A program made the translations under genes and the position numbers. Source: Pseudomonas capeferrum (lineage in GTDB: Bacteria; Pseudomonadota; Gammaproteobacteria; Pseudomonadales; Pseudomonadaceae). From it: 64,000 bases of DNA. Shown here one piece after another: positions 43,350 through 52,755 of the stretch. The DNA is taken from NCBI RefSeq assembly GCF_000731675.1, contig NZ_JMIT01000001.1, forward strand, positions 1,363,526-1,427,525. The letters are read 5' to 3'. The notes below the pieces were generated by a model. That model made no database searches and was not told where the DNA came from. It saw nothing but the letters and a program-made list of their open reading frames with translations. The number at the start of each line of letters is the position of its first letter. Within the stretch, counting starts at the first letter, position 1.

Positions 43350-45665
43350 TCAATGCTGGGCCACTGCCCCTTTATCCCCCTCACTGATCACATATTCACG
43401 ATACTCGGGGTCCGCCTTGATCTGCGCCTCGGTAAACGGAATCACTGCCAGCTGCTTGGCCGAGAACGCCTTGGTCTGGTCATGGGCATGCGCCGAACCC
43501 GCCTCGCTCGACTGGGAGAACGCCAGCAGCCCCAGAGCCTGTGGGCCCTGATCGGTGAAGCTGACCAGTTGCAGGTAGCTGGTACCACTGACCACCAGGC
43601 GCTTGCCCGGCCCATGCGGCACGCTGTGGATCGCGTTATAGACCCCAAGCCCCTGCGGGCCACCCGGTACAGGCGTACCGTCAAGAGCCTGCTGCACCTG
43701 CCCCCACTGGCTGTCGCGCCCTACTCCGCTTTTACCCACCTGTTGCAAGGACGCCAAGGCCGCCTCGCGCAACAGCTTGCGCACCGCCGCCTGTTCGACC
43801 GCCAGGCCGCGCGGCGTGTGCTGCGGGTCCGCCGGGTCGAAGGCCACCCGCCAGCTTTCAGGGTGGGCCGCCAGGGCATTGAACATGTTCTCGAAATGCA
43901 CCAGGCCAATGCCGCTGTCCAGGTCTGCCTTGCCGTTCCAGGCCAACAGGCTGTCACACACTGGCTGAAGGTCCGCTTCGGCTCCTTTGCACCACGCCAG
44001 CAGGTCCGGCAGCAGCAAGCTTGCGAGGTAGACTTCATCGTCCGTGACCATGCGCTGCAGGTCGTCGACGCCAAGCTTGGCGCTACCTTGCAGGCGGTTC
44101 AGGGCAAAACGCCCGCGCATGCCCAGCGGCTGGTCGTTGCGGCTGACCAGCGGTGAAAAACCGGTCAAGGGCTGCGCGGGGTTGGCCATCCAGGCGGGGT
44201 CGTTGGAGTTCTGCACAAAGTCCTTGCGCTCAAGGCTGGGCAGCAATCGCGCCGGGAAGATCCCGGGCTGCGCGGCCTGCGCATCGACCTTCCACGCACA
44301 GCCACTGCGCGAGCCATCCAGCACCACCAGGCGCCCTGAGGCCTTCGGGTTGCTGCAGGTGCTCAGCAGTTGCTGGTCGACATAGGGCACCACCGACTGG
44401 TTCAGGTACAGCGCTTGGCCACCTTCATCCACGGCAAGCGTGTTGACCCAAGGGATGCCCTGCAACTGCTCCACCGAGCCCTTCAGCGCGTCCAGGCTGT
44501 CGGCCCGGTTGATGCGGTACCACTGCTGCAGCACCCGCGTATTGTCCAGGTTGGCGTCGCGCAGGCTGTAAGCGGCTTGCGCGTCCCAGTCCAGGCGCCC
44601 TGGCCACTGCACCACGGGCCCGAACTTCGAGCTGTAGACTTGGCGTTCGACCTGCCTCAAGGTGCCATCCTCGGCCTTGACCGTGACGCTGACAGCTTGG
44701 CGCATCAACGGCAGCGACTTGCCGTCGAGCAGGTAGCGGCTCGGGTCCTTCGGATCGAGCTGAAGACGGTAGAGCGTGAAATGGTTCGACGTGTCGACCG
44801 TGTGCGTCCAGGCCAGGTGGCGGTTGAAGCCGATGTTCACCACCGGCAAGCCTGGCAATGCAGCCCCCATCACGTCCAGCTGGCCCGGTATGGTCAGTTG
44901 CATCTGATAAAAGCGCATACCGCCCATCCACGGGAAATGCGGGTTGGCCAGCAACAGGCCACGGCCGTTGGCCGAGCGCTGCGACCCGACAGCCACCGCG
45001 TTGCTGCCTCGTTCCGAAGCGAAACGCGCCTGCCGAGCCAGCGCCCTGGCAAAACCGGCCGCCGCGCGTTGGCTGGTCAGCGAAGGGGGCTGCGCCCCTG
45101 CCAACGCCTCGACGAACTGGCCGACACCTCCTTCAGCCAACAGCCGGCGGGTCAACTTGACCAGGTCCTGGCTGGTGATCGACCGCACCCACTCCCCAGT
45201 CCCGCACTCTGGCGGCAACCCTTGGCTGCGGCGCTCGGCCAGGGCGCGGTTGAAGCCACCTGCATAGCCGTCCAGCAGGTCACGCACCGGCGCTGGCTGA
45301 GCGTTTAGAAACGCACCCACGGCAGTCGGCGTGTTGAGCCAGGTGAAAAACAGGTCACTGGCCAGGTTGTCGCGTTGTTCGAAGGTCTTGGCCTTGGCAC
45401 CAAAATAGCGCGAGCGCTCGCCGCTCACCGTCAGCACCTCGTTGGCCAGCAGGCACAGGTTGTCCTGGGCATACGCATAACCAATGCCATAGCCCAGGCC
45501 GCGCTCATCCTTGGCCACGATGTGCGGCACCCCGAAGCTGGTACGGCGGATCTGCGCGCTGGCATCGGCGCTGGCGGGCTGCGCTTGCAAGGCAATGCTG
45601 AAGGCGACCAGGGCAGCGGCCAAGCTGGCACGGGTCATGGGACGCGAAATTGAGAACACGGGCAC
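43350..45665 (-). CDS. PvdQ-like acyl-homoserine-lactone/penicillin acylase (Ntn hydrolase)
   Basis: 771 residues with a signal peptide (SLAAALVAFSIALQAQPASA). Like PvdQ it is expected to self-cleave into two chains: Ser221 directly follows Gly220 in ERGSNAVAVG and would become the N-terminal nucleophile. GIGYAYAQDNLCLL and the Asn in NQSVVPYVD are typical family segments. PvdQ matures pyoverdine precursors and degrades long-chain homoserine lactones in the periplasm. The start is GTG at 45665 or ATG at 45638; the signal peptide is intact either way. Divergent from the winged-helix gene at 45856. Confidence 0.88.
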   Translation of the reverse strand: MPVFSISRPMTRASLAAALVAFSIALQAQPASADASAQIRRTSFGVPHIVAKDERGLGYGIGYAYAQDNLCLLANEVLTVSGERSRYFGAKAKTFEQRDNLASDLFFTWLNTPTAVGAFLNAQPAPVRDLLDGYAGGFNRALAERRSQGLPPECGTGEWVRSITSQDLVKLTRRLLAEGGVGQFVEALAGAQPPSLTSQRAAAGFARALARQARFASERGSNAVAVGSQRSANGRGLLLANPHFPWMGGMRFYQMQLTIPGQLDVMGAALPGLPVVNIGFNRHLAWTHTVDTSNHFTLYRLQLDPKDPSRYLLDGKSLPLMRQAVSVTVKAEDGTLRQVERQVYSSKFGPVVQWPGRLDWDAQAAYSLRDANLDNTRVLQQWYRINRADSLDALKGSVEQLQGIPWVNTLAVDEGGQALYLNQSVVPYVDQQLLSTCSNPKASGRLVVLDGSRSGCAWKVDAQAAQPGIFPARLLPSLERKDFVQNSNDPAWMANPAQPLTGFSPLVSRNDQPLGMRGRFALNRLQGSAKLGVDDLQRMVTDDEVYLASLLLPDLLAWCKGAEADLQPVCDSLLAWNGKADLDSGIGLVHFENMFNALAAHPESWRVAFDPADPQHTPRGLAVEQAAVRKLLREAALASLQQVGKSGVGRDSQWGQVQQALDGTPVPGGPQGLGVYNAIHSVPHGPGKRLVVSGTSYLQLVSFTDQGPQALGLLAFSQSSEAGSAHAHDQTKAFSAKQLAVIPFTEAQIKADPEYREYVISEGDKGAVAQH

Positions 45666-45855
45666 ACCTCGGAGTCAGGGGTCATCCCGATCAGACGAAT
45701 GGCTGAATGAAAATTTTACGTATTACAACGATGTAGAACGTCTTGAACAGCAACAGGCAATTTTTTTGCGAGCGGGCTGCAGATTTTCCGTTCTCATTCG
45801 TCCTAGTAAGTGAGGCAACCACATTTCGGGTTAGTCCACGAAAAGGAGCATTCAC

Positions 45856-46230
45856 ATGTACAACCCGCAACCCTCAATGCAGGCCGGGCACATCCCGGGG
45901 AAGGCGCCCAAAGGACAGGACGCTTTCGCCGAGGAACGTGTTGGTAACGAACAGATTCGCGAGCTGCTGCGCACCTTTGGCCTGCGCACCAGTCTCATTC
46001 GGCTCAAAGTGATTGATGCCCTGCATGCGGCAGACCGCAATGGCCGCAGCATCGGCGTGCGTGGTGTGCACGCACAACTGGAACAACTGGATATCCCGCT
46101 GTCGTTCCTCAGTGTGCGCGAAGTACTCAAGCGGCTGTGCGCCGAAGGCGTCATCAACCTGGGCAGCGACAAATGCTACAGCCTCAACCCCCAGGCCCGC
46201 GCCGTGCTGGATCAAACCGCCCCCCGCTGA
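45856..46230 (+). CDS. Winged-helix regulator, Fur-like N-domain without metal sites
   Basis: 124 residues. LRTFGLRTSLIRLKVIDALH and VHAQLEQLDIPLSFLSVREV, LKRLCAEGVINL read as a winged helix like the Fur DNA-binding domain, but the His/Cys-rich dimerisation and metal domain is absent. AAGGAG precedes the ATG. It is divergent from the PvdQ-like acylase (190 bp spacer), so it may regulate it; this is inference. Confidence 0.72.
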   Translation: MYNPQPSMQAGHIPGKAPKGQDAFAEERVGNEQIRELLRTFGLRTSLIRLKVIDALHAADRNGRSIGVRGVHAQLEQLDIPLSFLSVREVLKRLCAEGVINLGSDKCYSLNPQARAVLDQTAPR

Positions 46231-46266
46231 GCGTATGGCCGGCCACAGCTGGCCGGCCCGCACAGC

Positions 46267-46455
46267 TCAGCGCTTGACTTTGCGCCGCAGAATGCCGTTT
46301 ATCACGACCACGACCACGGCAATGGCGATCGCCAGCATCTGGAAGGTCTGCTCACTGATCGTGCCTTGCTTTTGCAGGTGGGACAGGCCCAGCATTAGGC
46401 CCAGTACCACCAGGATGATCAGAAGTGAATATTTGAGGCGCTGCACGTGTGTCAT
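46267..46455 (-). CDS. Small two-TM membrane protein, 62 residues
   Basis: MTHVQRLKYSLLIILVVLGL, a polar turn (SHLQKQGTISEQ), then a second helix (MLAIAIAVVVVVINGILRR) and a basic end. Core-like codon use and convergent position to the winged-helix gene. Function unknown. Confidence 0.65.
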   Translation of the reverse strand: MTHVQRLKYSLLIILVVLGLMLGLSHLQKQGTISEQTFQMLAIAIAVVVVVINGILRRKVKR

Positions 46456-46604
46456 TCAAAGTTCCTTGCAACATCAGGGGCAAATGGCTCGCAACGAGCC
46501 GCGGCAATGATACAACGCTCACCCGCACCAGCGCTGCATTTCCTGCTTAGCGTGGTGCCGTTCGCCTGAAAGCATGGGTCCTCATCGCCCGTGCCGGAGG
46601 CACC

Positions 46605-47063
46605 ATGTACAGATCCATGCTGTTCGCATCCCTTGCCCTGACTTACCTCCCTGTCTACGCGCTGGACACTCGCCAGGCGCCCGCCGAGCAGTTGTTCAAG
46701 CTAGGCAGCGAACTGGCCGCCAACGCCGGCTCTAGCCAATGGCAGCAACTCTGGCAGCGCGCTCGCGAAGCCGGCTACCTGCAAGCCCGCACCGGTCAGG
46801 TTCATTTCACCGTGCCTGCATCGCTGCTGCCAGAGCTGGCCCGCCAGACCTTGGCGCAGGCCGATCAGGTTTACCCCGTGCAGCAGACCCGAGCACTTTA
46901 TCGCCGTGACTTTCCCGATCGCACTGTAGGAAAGCGCGGCGAGCATGCGTTCAGTGCTCTGTGCCTGCTGGTCGACTGGCGCGCCCTGCCACAGGGCATG
47001 AGCACAACCCCCAAGGCCTACTTGAAAAGTGCCAGCCTGTTGAGCAGCTATCCGTGCGACTGA
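46605..47063 (+). CDS. Secreted hypothetical protein
   Basis: 152 residues starting MYRSMLFASLALTYLPVYAL, a signal peptide with cleavage after AL/D or nearby. The mature part is helical at first (AEQLFKLGSELAANAGSSQW) and has two cysteines (SALCLL and SSYPCD end). Probably periplasmic. I do not recognise a family. Confidence 0.6.
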   Translation: MYRSMLFASLALTYLPVYALDTRQAPAEQLFKLGSELAANAGSSQWQQLWQRAREAGYLQARTGQVHFTVPASLLPELARQTLAQADQVYPVQQTRALYRRDFPDRTVGKRGEHAFSALCLLVDWRALPQGMSTTPKAYLKSASLLSSYPCD

Positions 47064-47315
47064 GGGTCCCCGCCCCCAACTTGCAAGCTATGAAGTGCGA
47101 CCACGGAAAATCAACAGCTGCGGCGAGTAGTTGAAGCAGCGTCCTACAACAAGCGAAATCGCTGCCTGCAAACCCTGCTCACCGAGGCTACAAACCCCAG
47201 CCTAAATGCCGCCTAGCGACGCGCCCTGGCTCTACCTGAGAATCCAGTCACACCTTCGACATTACGCCGCGGGTGATCGCTTACCGCATCGCAACCCTGA
47301 ACGAAGGAGCGTCGC
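47064..47315. other. Spacer of 252 bp before the Mor-family gene
   Basis: No gene or strong inverted repeat was seen. It contains the GAAGGAG ribosome-binding site of the Mor-family gene and presumably its promoter. Confidence 0.4.
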
Positions 47316-47696
47316 ATGGAGTTACCAGACCTCACCTGCATAGACATCAGCCATTTGCCGCATTCATTGCAAGCGCTGATCGACTGCATCGGTATCGAAA
47401 ACGCTTTCCAGCTGACCTGCGCCTATGGCGGCAGACCCAAATACATCCCCAAGCACCGCGAGCGGACCAAGCTTGCCGATGTACTCCCGGCCGAGGCGCT
47501 CGATGCGCTGATCAAACGCTTCGCCGGCGTAGCCCTGGAAATCCCCAAGGCCGATCACTTCATGCGCCAGCTGCGCAACCTGCAGATCCAGAAAGAAAGC
47601 GCCGATGGTTTGTCACGCAGCTTGCTGGCCGACAAATACGGCTTGAGCCTGCGCCAGATCGGCAATATCCGCCGCCAGGAACCTTGCGTTCGCTAG
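47316..47696 (+). CDS. Mor-family (phage Mu middle-operon) transcription activator
   Basis: 126 residues. The C-terminal two-thirds resembles Mu Mor/C: GGRPKYIPK, then SRSLLADKYGLSLRQIGNIRR as HTH. In Mu, Mor activates middle transcription. Here there are no other Mu-like genes within reach, so it stands alone upstream of two DUF2589 genes. GAAGGAG precedes the ATG. It may be a domesticated regulator that activates the genes downstream. Confidence 0.78.
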   Translation: MELPDLTCIDISHLPHSLQALIDCIGIENAFQLTCAYGGRPKYIPKHRERTKLADVLPAEALDALIKRFAGVALEIPKADHFMRQLRNLQIQKESADGLSRSLLADKYGLSLRQIGNIRRQEPCVR

Positions 47697-47761
47697 CCAA
47701 TGAGCAACGAGGTCGTTACTGACGACCCTTCATGCAACCCCACTAAAAAGAGAATCCAGCT

Positions 47762-48448
47762 ATGTCGATAGACTCTAGCCTCATCGGATCCGTCATCAAT
47801 GCCTTGCCGATGGACCGTATGATTGCAGGCCCCCTGCAAGCTATGGTCCAAGCACAGGTCACCGCCAGCAAGTCCTATGCAGACTTCCTGATGCAAGTCT
47901 GCGTTCAGGAAGGCAAGGCCGTCGCGATCCAGTTCGACTATGACGAAACCATCGTCGATGAACAGGGCGAGTACCAAGGCGTCGTCAGCAAAACGATGAA
48001 AGTGCCGCTGGTGGCAGCGATCACCCACCCGAACATCTCCATCGAAGAAGGCAAAGTCGAGTTCGAACTGACCATCAATCAGATGTCGGAAGATGTAACC
48101 GACAAAAACATGGCCGCAGAAGCCACCGGGTCCCTTGGCTGGGGGCCATTCAGCCTCAACGTCAAGGGCAGCATCAGCCACAAGTCCACGCAAACCCGCA
48201 AGACCGATACCCGCGCCCGCTACGCGTTCAACACTACCTTGAAGCGGCAGGACCCGCCCGAAGCAATGATGAGGGTCATCGACTTCCTGACCGAAGCCGC
48301 AACCAAACCCACCATCGTCAAGAGCGCGACGCTTGATAGCCCAGACGCTATCTCGCAGGCCGACAGGTTGAAAGGCCCCACGGCAGGCACCAATCCGCAG
48401 GCCCCTGGCAAACAACCAGCTGACAGTGACACCCCGCCAACAAATTGA
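47762..48448 (+). CDS. DUF2589 protein, first paralogue
   Basis: 228 residues. An N-terminal helical part (MIAGPLQAMVQAQVTASKSY, ADFLMQVCV) precedes a beta-rich region (VPLVAAITHPNISIEEGKVE, FELTINQM), which is the DUF2589 domain. The C-terminal 40 residues are Pro/Gly/Asn-rich and disordered. No membrane segment or signal peptide. It lies 65 bp after the Mor-like gene and 59 bp before a second DUF2589 gene, so one operon is likely. Function unknown. Confidence 0.75.
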   Translation: MSIDSSLIGSVINALPMDRMIAGPLQAMVQAQVTASKSYADFLMQVCVQEGKAVAIQFDYDETIVDEQGEYQGVVSKTMKVPLVAAITHPNISIEEGKVEFELTINQMSEDVTDKNMAAEATGSLGWGPFSLNVKGSISHKSTQTRKTDTRARYAFNTTLKRQDPPEAMMRVIDFLTEAATKPTIVKSATLDSPDAISQADRLKGPTAGTNPQAPGKQPADSDTPPTN

Positions 48449-48462
48449 AGCTGGCAAGAATC

Positions 48463-48482
48463 GCCCCCTCGCAGCAGGGGGC
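48463..48482 (+). other. Hairpin between the two DUF2589 genes
   Basis: GCCCCCT (48463-48469) pairs with AGGGGGC (48476-48482). There is no T-run, so it is more likely an mRNA-stabilising or attenuating structure that sets the ratio of the two proteins. Confidence 0.5.
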
Positions 48483-48507
48483 ACCACCCCACCCAGGAGC
48501 CGAATGA

Positions 48508-49071
48508 TTGGACAAGTCCCTAGCCCCCATGACATCCATCGACCTGCGCGAGATCACGCGGGGCCTGCAAGAAGCCGCCAGTGCCACCAACAGCCTGATT
48601 GCACAACAGTACATCAACCTGTTCGATCAGTTCTTCGACTGTGACACCGAAGCACTGGGCGCCCCGATGAAGGCCAAGATGGTCGAAGTGGCCATGGATG
48701 AGCAGCACATCATGCGCGTGCCCTTGTTTGCGCTGGTATCACCCAAGGGCCTGGCCCTGGAACGCATGCAGGTCGACTTGTCGGTTCGGGTCAAGGGCAC
48801 CGAGGCGCAAGAAGCATTGCTGACCGCCAGCGAGCAAACTGCGGCCAGCTTCAAGGTCACCATTGGCGGCCAAGGCCGCCAGGGCGAAAGTCGCGACCCC
48901 GACGAGGTACAGATCCGCATGCAGTTTCAGGCCAGCGAGCCGCCTGAAGCGCTGAACCGGCTGATCGAGGAATACACCAGCCTGATCACACCGGTACGCC
49001 TACCCAGGTCCAGTCCCCCACCCCTCTCCGGCTCCAATGAATTCATCGAAGCGGCCACGGTCCGTTGCTGA
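48508..49071 (+). CDS. DUF2589 protein, second paralogue
   Basis: 187 residues. It has the same layout as the first: helix (REITRGLQEAASATNSLIAQ), then strands (MRVPLFALVSPKGLALERMQ, VDLSVRVKG and IRMQFQASEPPEALNRLIEE). The PPEA(M/L)xR(V/L)I stretch recurs in both paralogues. The start is TTG at 48508 with AGGAG 9 nt upstream; an ATG at 48529 is possible. The two paralogues may form a hetero-complex. The tamB stop lies 10 bp beyond this gene's stop, convergent. Confidence 0.72.
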   Translation: MDKSLAPMTSIDLREITRGLQEAASATNSLIAQQYINLFDQFFDCDTEALGAPMKAKMVEVAMDEQHIMRVPLFALVSPKGLALERMQVDLSVRVKGTEAQEALLTASEQTAASFKVTIGGQGRQGESRDPDEVQIRMQFQASEPPEALNRLIEEYTSLITPVRLPRSSPPPLSGSNEFIEAATVRC

Positions 49072-49080
49072 CCGCGGCGA

Positions 49081-52000
49081 TCAGAAGTCCCGCTTGTAGA
49101 AGATATCCAACGAGCTGGCCAACCCGCTTGCCGCCTCGAGGTAGACCATCCGGCTCAACTTGTAGCGCAACGCGATGGTGTTGGCAGGCTCGAACACCCC
49201 TACCCCGTAACGCAGGCTCAGTTTCTCGGTCAGGTTGCCGCTGGCGACCACGCTGGTGGTGTTGCCCGAACCTTCGGTATCCAGCTGGAAATCATCGATG
49301 CCCAGGCTCGACGCCAGGCTCCCAGTGATACCGGCACTGCCGGCAAGCCCCAGGCCCAACGCTGCTTCGGCAAGCATGTTGTTGTCTTCACCCGATGTGC
49401 CCAACGGACGCCCCAGCACCAGGTACGACAGCGCCTGCTCCTGGCTCATGGCGGGTTCGGAAAACACCTGCGTGGTCGGTTGCTCGGCACTGCCACTCAA
49501 ACGGATACCGGCAATCACATCATCGACCTTGCGAATGGCCTCGATGTCCAGATACGGCTGATCAATCGGACCAGCGAACAGCAGCCGCGCCCGGCGAATG
49601 GTCAGGCGCTGCCCATAGGCACGGTAACGGCCATCGGCCAGGCTCAACTCACCCCGGGTATCGAGGTTGTCGCCGATGTGCACATGGCCGAGCAGGTTGG
49701 CAGTGAGGCCAAAACCACTGAACGACAGCTTGTCTCGCCCAACCTCGACATCGATGTCCATCGCCATTGCCAGGGGCTGTTTACCCTCTTCGGTCTGATG
49801 GCCGATGATCACCGTGTCATCGGACACCTTCACGGTCGATGGCGGAAGTTCGCGTACCGTGATCTTGCCTTTTGGCACTTGGACCTTGCCCGTCACTGCC
49901 AGCTTGTCGTCGATCAGGCGCAAGTTCAGGTCAGGGGCGACGTCCAGGGTCGCGTAGGGCTCCACCGTCACCGGCAATTGCTGCCCCTGCAAACGCAGGT
50001 CCATGCCCAGCGCCTGGCCCCAGGTCAGGTTACCGGTCAGTTGGCCGCGCCCTGCTTCGCCACTGCGCCAGTTGCCATTGAGCTGAACCTGCTCGCCCGC
50101 AATGGCTGCCTGCAATGACAAGTCTTGCAGGCTTAGCGGCAACTCGGCGCCGCTGACCTCGCCACCGCTCAACACCAGGTTGCCGTTGACCTGTGGCGCA
50201 AGCAAGGTGCCCGACAAACGACCGCTGCCATTGAGTTGCCCGGTCAGGCGCTCGACCATGGGCACGAATGGTCGGGCCACCGACAGGTCCAGGCCCGTCA
50301 GGCTGAAATCACCCGACAGCGGTTTATTCTTGCCCAGTGGGTCAATGCGGGTATTCAAGCTCAGTTCACCCAGGCGCTCGCCGCGAAATGCCAGGCGGGC
50401 ATCGATACGTCGTGGCGCCAAGGTGCTGTCCAGGCGCAAGGACTGATAAGGGAAGTCGACCCAGCGGTCCTTATCACGCACCCGCAGGGTGCCGCCACTG
50501 GCGTCGACTACGATGCTGCCCTTGGGGCCACTGGCCGGCACATCGAGGTTGACGTCGGCGTTCAGCAGGCCTTGCCAGGCAAAATCTTTTGGCAGCCACT
50601 GGGCCAGGCTGTCCAGGGGGAACTGCTTGAGGTGATAACGCAGGCGTGGCTCCGGTGCCAGGCGCTGGTCTTCACCACACAGGCTGGCTTGACCGGAACG
50701 CCAGCAATGGGCGCCGAAATCTAGCTGGCCGCTGGCCAAGCGCTGCAAGCGTGCCGGAGCCTGCAACTGCCAGTCCTGGCCACCGGCCTGGATCCGCCCA
50801 CTGGCCAACCGACCACGCCAATCGCCCTTGTTCAACTGGCCGTCCAGGCCAAGGTCGAGCTTGAGCTGCGGGCCGTCGAGCGCCAGCGTCAGGGCCTGCT
50901 GGCGAATGTCACCTTTGCCATTGGCCTGCAAGGTGCCCAGTGCCGTGTCACCCAGGTGTATGCCGCCCGCCTTGAGCTCGATCACACCACGCTGGGCGTT
51001 ATCCAGCCGGGCGTCGAGGTCCAGTCGCTGGATACGGTTCTCGGCCTGCGCCAGTTGCTGGCCCTGCAGGGTGAGCGTGCCCTGGGGCGCTTGCAAGGTG
51101 CCAGCAATGTCCAGCCGGCCTTTGACTTGCCCCTGCAGCCTCGGCCATAGCTGGCCCAGGCGCGGCAGGTCGAGATCCACCCGCCCCGCCAGCCGCTGTT
51201 GCAAGCTGCCACTGCCATTGATGCGGTTGTCACCCAACTGGATCGCCAGGGCGCCGAGGGTCCAGCTCTGCCCTGCCCCTTGCGCTTCGACCTTGAGCAC
51301 CGCCGGCTGACCGCGCAGGCGGCCTTTGAGGTCGAGCTGGGCATCGAGCTTAAGCTCGTCACCCTTCATTTCACCTTTGCTGCGCAGAGGCCCGGCCAGG
51401 GTACCCGGCAGTTCGGCAAGCCAATACGCAGGGTCCAGCGCCGAAAGCTGCACATCGACGTCCCATGCCAGGGTATCGGCGAAGCGCACCGCGACACTGC
51501 CGGCGGCCTTGCCCTGCCCCGCGGTGAGCGCCAGCTGCGGCAGCTTCACCTGGGTCAGGTCACCCTCGAACGGGCTGGCCAGCGTGAAGGCACCCGCCGG
51601 GCCGTCAAGGTCGCCATTGAAGGTGCCCTGGTAGTTGCCATCGCGGTAGCGAACCTGGGCGTTGAAGCGCTTGAGCGTGACGTCGGGCGGCGTTTCCAGT
51701 GGGTACAGGCGCAGCCATGGGAAATCCAGCCATTCGAGCTGGGCATCGGCGCTCAGGCCCTGTTGCCAGTCGGCACTGGCCTGTAGCTTGAGCCGCTGGC
51801 TATCGCTGGCGCTGAGGTCAAGGGCATCGAGCTTGGCACCCTTGCTGTCGACCCGCCCGGACAAGGCCAAGGCGATCGGCGACTGTTCGGCGGGCAAACT
51901 GGCCGAACCCGACAGTAAATAGCCCTTGAGCAGATCGCCCTTGGCGTTGAGTTCGAGCTGTTTGAACTGCAGGGTATCTGGCAACGAAGCAGTCGGTTTG

Positions 52001-52755
52001 AACGCCTCGGAGCGAATCTGCAGCGTTGCTGGCAGGTGTTCCGCCAACGCCTGCAACTCACCGCTCAAGCTTGCATCGAGGTAACCCGAGCTGGTGCCTT
52101 CGAGCGTGAGGGTTTTCTGCAGCTCGCCTTTGGCTGCCAGTGCCAGCTGCCAGCTTTTGCCCTCCACCGAGGGCAGTTGAACCTGCCCCTGCAATTGCAC
52201 AGGCCAGTCGCCTTCAGGCTGCAAGTCACCTTGCAGGTCCAGGCGCAGGTCGTCCCGTTGCAGTTGCAGGCTATCGATGCGCATCCCGGTCCGGGTCCAG
52301 TGCGCCGCCAGTTGCAGATCACCGAGCAGGTCGCTGCCGTCCAGGCGCAACTGGCCGACCTTGACCTCACCCAGTTCGATGTCAACCGGCAAACGCAAGG
52401 CCGGGAGCTGCAAAGGGCCACTGTCGACTGGCGTTTCACTCGGCGCAAACGCCATGTCGATGCGCTGGGCATGCAACTGCTCGATACACAAGGTGCCACG
52501 CAACAGGCACGCGGGCGACCAAGCCAATAGAGGCGCCTGTACTTCGACTCGGTTACCGCCGTCGACCCAGCTCAGCCGACTGGCTTGCCAAGTGCCGGCC
52601 AGTCGCCCCGTGAAATCAGCAACCTCAAGCCCCGGCACCTTTGCCAACGCCCAGCGGCTGCCGCTTTCGGTACCTACCAGCATGCCAAGCGCCAGGCCCA
52701 CGGCCAATACCAGGCCGAGTAGACCCAGCAGAATGAATTTGAACACACGTGTCAC
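49081..52755 (-). CDS. tamB: TamB-like translocation and assembly module inner-membrane protein
   Basis: 1224 residues. An N-terminal membrane anchor (FILLGLLGLVLAVGLALGML) precedes a long repeat-rich beta-helical region typical for AsmA/TamB bridge proteins, and the DUF490 domain at the C-terminus (about 880-1224). It spans the periplasm with TamA and takes part in outer-membrane protein or lipid transport. The start codon overlaps the tamA stop by 4 bp. Confidence 0.93.
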   Translation of the reverse strand: MTRVFKFILLGLLGLVLAVGLALGMLVGTESGSRWALAKVPGLEVADFTGRLAGTWQASRLSWVDGGNRVEVQAPLLAWSPACLLRGTLCIEQLHAQRIDMAFAPSETPVDSGPLQLPALRLPVDIELGEVKVGQLRLDGSDLLGDLQLAAHWTRTGMRIDSLQLQRDDLRLDLQGDLQPEGDWPVQLQGQVQLPSVEGKSWQLALAAKGELQKTLTLEGTSSGYLDASLSGELQALAEHLPATLQIRSEAFKPTASLPDTLQFKQLELNAKGDLLKGYLLSGSASLPAEQSPIALALSGRVDSKGAKLDALDLSASDSQRLKLQASADWQQGLSADAQLEWLDFPWLRLYPLETPPDVTLKRFNAQVRYRDGNYQGTFNGDLDGPAGAFTLASPFEGDLTQVKLPQLALTAGQGKAAGSVAVRFADTLAWDVDVQLSALDPAYWLAELPGTLAGPLRSKGEMKGDELKLDAQLDLKGRLRGQPAVLKVEAQGAGQSWTLGALAIQLGDNRINGSGSLQQRLAGRVDLDLPRLGQLWPRLQGQVKGRLDIAGTLQAPQGTLTLQGQQLAQAENRIQRLDLDARLDNAQRGVIELKAGGIHLGDTALGTLQANGKGDIRQQALTLALDGPQLKLDLGLDGQLNKGDWRGRLASGRIQAGGQDWQLQAPARLQRLASGQLDFGAHCWRSGQASLCGEDQRLAPEPRLRYHLKQFPLDSLAQWLPKDFAWQGLLNADVNLDVPASGPKGSIVVDASGGTLRVRDKDRWVDFPYQSLRLDSTLAPRRIDARLAFRGERLGELSLNTRIDPLGKNKPLSGDFSLTGLDLSVARPFVPMVERLTGQLNGSGRLSGTLLAPQVNGNLVLSGGEVSGAELPLSLQDLSLQAAIAGEQVQLNGNWRSGEAGRGQLTGNLTWGQALGMDLRLQGQQLPVTVEPYATLDVAPDLNLRLIDDKLAVTGKVQVPKGKITVRELPPSTVKVSDDTVIIGHQTEEGKQPLAMAMDIDVEVGRDKLSFSGFGLTANLLGHVHIGDNLDTRGELSLADGRYRAYGQRLTIRRARLLFAGPIDQPYLDIEAIRKVDDVIAGIRLSGSAEQPTTQVFSEPAMSQEQALSYLVLGRPLGTSGEDNNMLAEAALGLGLAGSAGITGSLASSLGIDDFQLDTEGSGNTTSVVASGNLTEKLSLRYGVGVFEPANTIALRYKLSRMVYLEAASGLASSLDIFYKRDF

